Shown here: piece after piece, positions 62,351-64,000 of the stretch
How the letters are laid out: the number at the start of each line of letters is the position of its first letter
How positions within the stretch are numbered: position 1 is the stretch's first letter
Assembly (NCBI RefSeq): GCF_025398335.1
Contig: NZ_JAODOO010000010.1
Coordinates: forward strand, 103,877 to 167,876
DNA: 64,000 nt
Reading direction: 5' to 3'
Origin: Clostridium sp. CX1
GTDB lineage: Bacteria; Bacillota; Clostridia; Clostridiales; Clostridiaceae
The notes under the pieces: model-generated
The model's database searches: none
The model's input: the letters and a program-made list of their open reading frames with translations, nothing else
Told to the model about the DNA's origin: nothing
Made by a program: the position numbers and the translations under genes

Positions 62351-62662
62351 TTAATTTTTTTTATATAGTTCCATAAACATTGGACCAACCTTGCAAGTCT
62401 TAATATCAATTTTCTCCCAAACATTCTGTTTAACATAGGGTTCTATTTTTAAGTATTCATCCAACTCAGTTCTTGAAGCAAACTCAGATATAATTACTGA
62501 TCCAATCATTTTTTCATTATCATCTAGTATAGCAGCAGCATATAAGTGTTTACCTTCCCTAAATAATTTGTCAGTGAGCTTTAGATGTTCATCACGAGCT
62601 GCTAGACGTCTATCTAGTGCACCGTTATCTGTTGCATCGTAGGCAGTAATAAAAAATTGCAT
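62351..62662 (-). CDS. YciI-like (YCII-related) protein
   Basis: A 103-aa dimeric ferredoxin-like-fold protein of the YCII family: FFITAYDATD at the N-terminus, RLAARDEHLKLTDKLFREGK with the conserved Arg/His, and SVIISEFASRTELDEYL. The family His-Asp pair is plausible as RDEH. Physiological role is not established; related proteins are small decarboxylase/muconolactone-like enzymes or uncharacterised. AGGAAAGG precedes the ATG. Confidence 0.8.
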   Translation of the reverse strand: MQFFITAYDATDNGALDRRLAARDEHLKLTDKLFREGKHLYAAAILDDNEKMIGSVIISEFASRTELDEYLKIEPYVKQNVWEKIDIKTCKVGPMFMELYKKN

Positions 62663-62924
62663 TATATCACATCCTTTCCTTTCAATTATATAATAGATAA
62701 GTTGAAATCATCAACTAGTAACTGACAATTATACTTAATATATGACTATTATGAGTTTTTATACCTTCATAAAAATTAACATATATATAAACTAATAGAG
62801 AAGTGGTAGCAAAATATAATTTATAGATTGAAAGAATATGTTATGAGATATATTGAACTTGAAAACATATTTTGGTAACATACTTATAGATTTATTAATG
62901 CGTAATTTAAGGAGGATGCAGAGT

Positions 62925-63554
62925 ATGAAATTCGTAAATCTAAAGAAAAAGTTAACCACCCTTATCATGATTATGCTTGCTATATCAATAGCTGGGTGTT
63001 CAAAAGCTCCTAGCACAGGTACAAGTGATAAGAAAGAAAACAGTAATTATAAAAGCCAGTATAGCGGTAAAAAACCAGTTGTTAGTATTCAAATGGAGAA
63101 TGGAGCAATAATTAAAGCAGAATTATACCCGGATACAGCTCCTAAGACTGTAGATAACTTTATAGCCTTGGTACAAAAGGGTTTTTACGATGGATTAATA
63201 TTTCATAGAGTAATTCCAGAGTTTATGATACAGGGAGGGGATCCAACAGGAACTGGTACTGGTGGACCAGGATACACAATTCCGGGAGAGTTCAAAAGTA
63301 ATGGTTTTAACAACGATTTAAAACATAGCAAGGGAGTCCTTTCTATGGCTAGAAGCGAAGATCCTGATTCTGCTGGTTCTCAATTCTTTATTATGGTTAA
63401 GGATAGCCCTCACTTGGATGGAGATTATGCAGCTTTTGGAAAGATAATTGAGGGTATGGATGAAGTTGATAAAATAGTTAATGCAAAAAGAGATGAAAAA
63501 AATAAGCCTTTAACTGATCAAAAAATGAAGAAGGTTACTGTAGAAATAAAATAG
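62925..63554 (+). CDS. Cyclophilin-type peptidyl-prolyl isomerase lipoprotein
   Basis: A 209-aa lipoprotein with lipobox SIAGC (Cys about residue 25) and a cyclophilin domain from about 50. The isomerase motifs are FHRVIPEFMIQGGDP with the catalytic Arg, SMARSEDPDSAGSQFFIM and FGKIIEGMDEVDKI. It should catalyse proline isomerisation of exported proteins at the outer membrane face. The ATG at 62925 has AAGGAGG 10 nt upstream and yields a proper signal; longer frames do not. It lies 12 bp before the next gene. Confidence 0.92.
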   Translation: MKFVNLKKKLTTLIMIMLAISIAGCSKAPSTGTSDKKENSNYKSQYSGKKPVVSIQMENGAIIKAELYPDTAPKTVDNFIALVQKGFYDGLIFHRVIPEFMIQGGDPTGTGTGGPGYTIPGEFKSNGFNNDLKHSKGVLSMARSEDPDSAGSQFFIMVKDSPHLDGDYAAFGKIIEGMDEVDKIVNAKRDEKNKPLTDQKMKKVTVEIK

Positions 63555-63566
63555 AGGAGGCTAAAA

Positions 63567-63992
63567 ATGTACATAGCATTTGGAAATCAAGTTATAGATA
63601 GTAAAGAGATTAAAGAAACTATTGAAGAAAATACAGAGTTTAAAGTAATTAAGGATATGAGTAAAGGGTCAAAAAGAGAAGATATACTGGCTTTTAATCT
63701 AAGTGTTGGTGTAGATGTTTTAAAAGATATGATGGAGGAAGATTACGAAGAGGACTACAATGTAGATCAAAGTAATGAGGATGATCTATTTGAAGAATAC
63801 CTTACATTAGCAGAAGATCTTGCAACGGATATTAAAGAATATATACCAGAAGAGGCTATTTTAGATATTAGAGCTTATAAACTGGATGAATCGTATGGAG
63901 ATATAAAGTTAATTGCGGTAATAGCTCATGAGGATCTTGGAGAGCTAAAATTAAGAGATATTATGAAGAGACTTTTAACTCAGGCAGAATAA
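63567..63992 (+). CDS. Acidic hypothetical protein
   Basis: Not recognised. A 141-aa, strongly acidic cytoplasmic protein (central EEDYEEDYNVDQSNEDDLF). Predicted helices alternate with strands (LDIRAYKLDES, IKLIAVIAHEDLG). AGGAGG precedes the ATG, and it is 12 bp after the cyclophilin gene, so probably in its operon. A binding or chaperone role is only conjecture. Confidence 0.6.
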   Translation: MYIAFGNQVIDSKEIKETIEENTEFKVIKDMSKGSKREDILAFNLSVGVDVLKDMMEEDYEEDYNVDQSNEDDLFEEYLTLAEDLATDIKEYIPEEAILDIRAYKLDESYGDIKLIAVIAHEDLGELKLRDIMKRLLTQAE

Positions 63993-64000
63993 TGTCTAAA

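Overview
The window is AT-rich, with strong AGGAGG-type ribosome binding sites, frequent TTG/GTG starts and dense genes. Gene content (two soluble chemoreceptors, HD-GYP, VanW lipoprotein, Amidase_6 protein, a GntR/YtrA-type ABC operon, a TnpB element) fits a spore-forming Firmicute of the class Clostridia, most likely Clostridium or a near relative. That assignment is inference from gene types and composition. No rRNA, tRNA or CRISPR array was seen.

Layout. (1) 1-4.9 kb: surface-glycan genes, two nucleotide-sugar SDR enzymes on the minus strand and two multidomain glycosyltransferases on the plus strand. (2) 5.1-17 kb: a TetR regulator with a clear promoter and a 16-bp palindromic operator, then a complete chemosensory operon: CheY, CheW, CheA, a membrane-free receptor with matched 56-residue repeat arms, CheR, CheB, a PAS histidine kinase, a lone receiver and an HD-GYP protein. 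CheC, CheD and CheX are absent, so output may be c-di-GMP signalling rather than classical flagellar control. (3) 17-31 kb: cell-wall hydrolases, a GntR/ABC operon, a roughly 270-nt extended hairpin, a GT4 glycosyltransferase, a PHP phosphoesterase, a compact FtsH-like protease, a YdcZ-type transporter, the CCA-adding enzyme and two small membrane proteins. (4) 31.4-42.4 kb: a seven-gene operon-like cluster with three dynamin-like GTPases, three proteins combining a TerB-like helical domain with a Cys/Asn-rich beta-helix, and one unknown helical protein. It is the best candidate for an undescribed system, perhaps membrane remodelling or phage defence. (5) 42.4-48.4 kb: a mobile-element zone with a frameshifted TnpB-related relic, a second CCA-adding enzyme gene reduced to two fragments around an intact TnpB element, plsC, and a complete IS66 element with a perfect 8-bp target duplication. 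(6) 48.5-64 kb: a DMT transporter with a His-rich tail, malQ, a DEDDh exonuclease with a zinc ribbon, a VanW lipoprotein whose start site lies in a perfect hairpin, a degenerate OppD-like ATPase, an MFS transporter, deoD, a chemoreceptor fused to a family-5 solute-binding domain, a cold-shock gene, a YciI-like protein, a cyclophilin lipoprotein and small unknown genes.

How parts may work together. In the Che operon, CheA/CheW and the long soluble receptor would form a cytoplasmic array adapted by CheR/CheB. The kinase, receiver and HD-GYP at its end suggest a coupled phosphorelay and c-di-GMP turnover. In the dynamin cluster, tight spacing, overlaps and tandem duplication of the TerB/beta-helix genes imply one co-expressed machine whose beta-helix tails have diversified. 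An intact cca at 28.9 kb and a decayed cca at 43.2-45.0 kb bracket the dynamin cluster, consistent with an island insertion or gene replacement. Several genes start downstream of the first possible start codon; these starts were chosen from ribosome-binding-site spacing.
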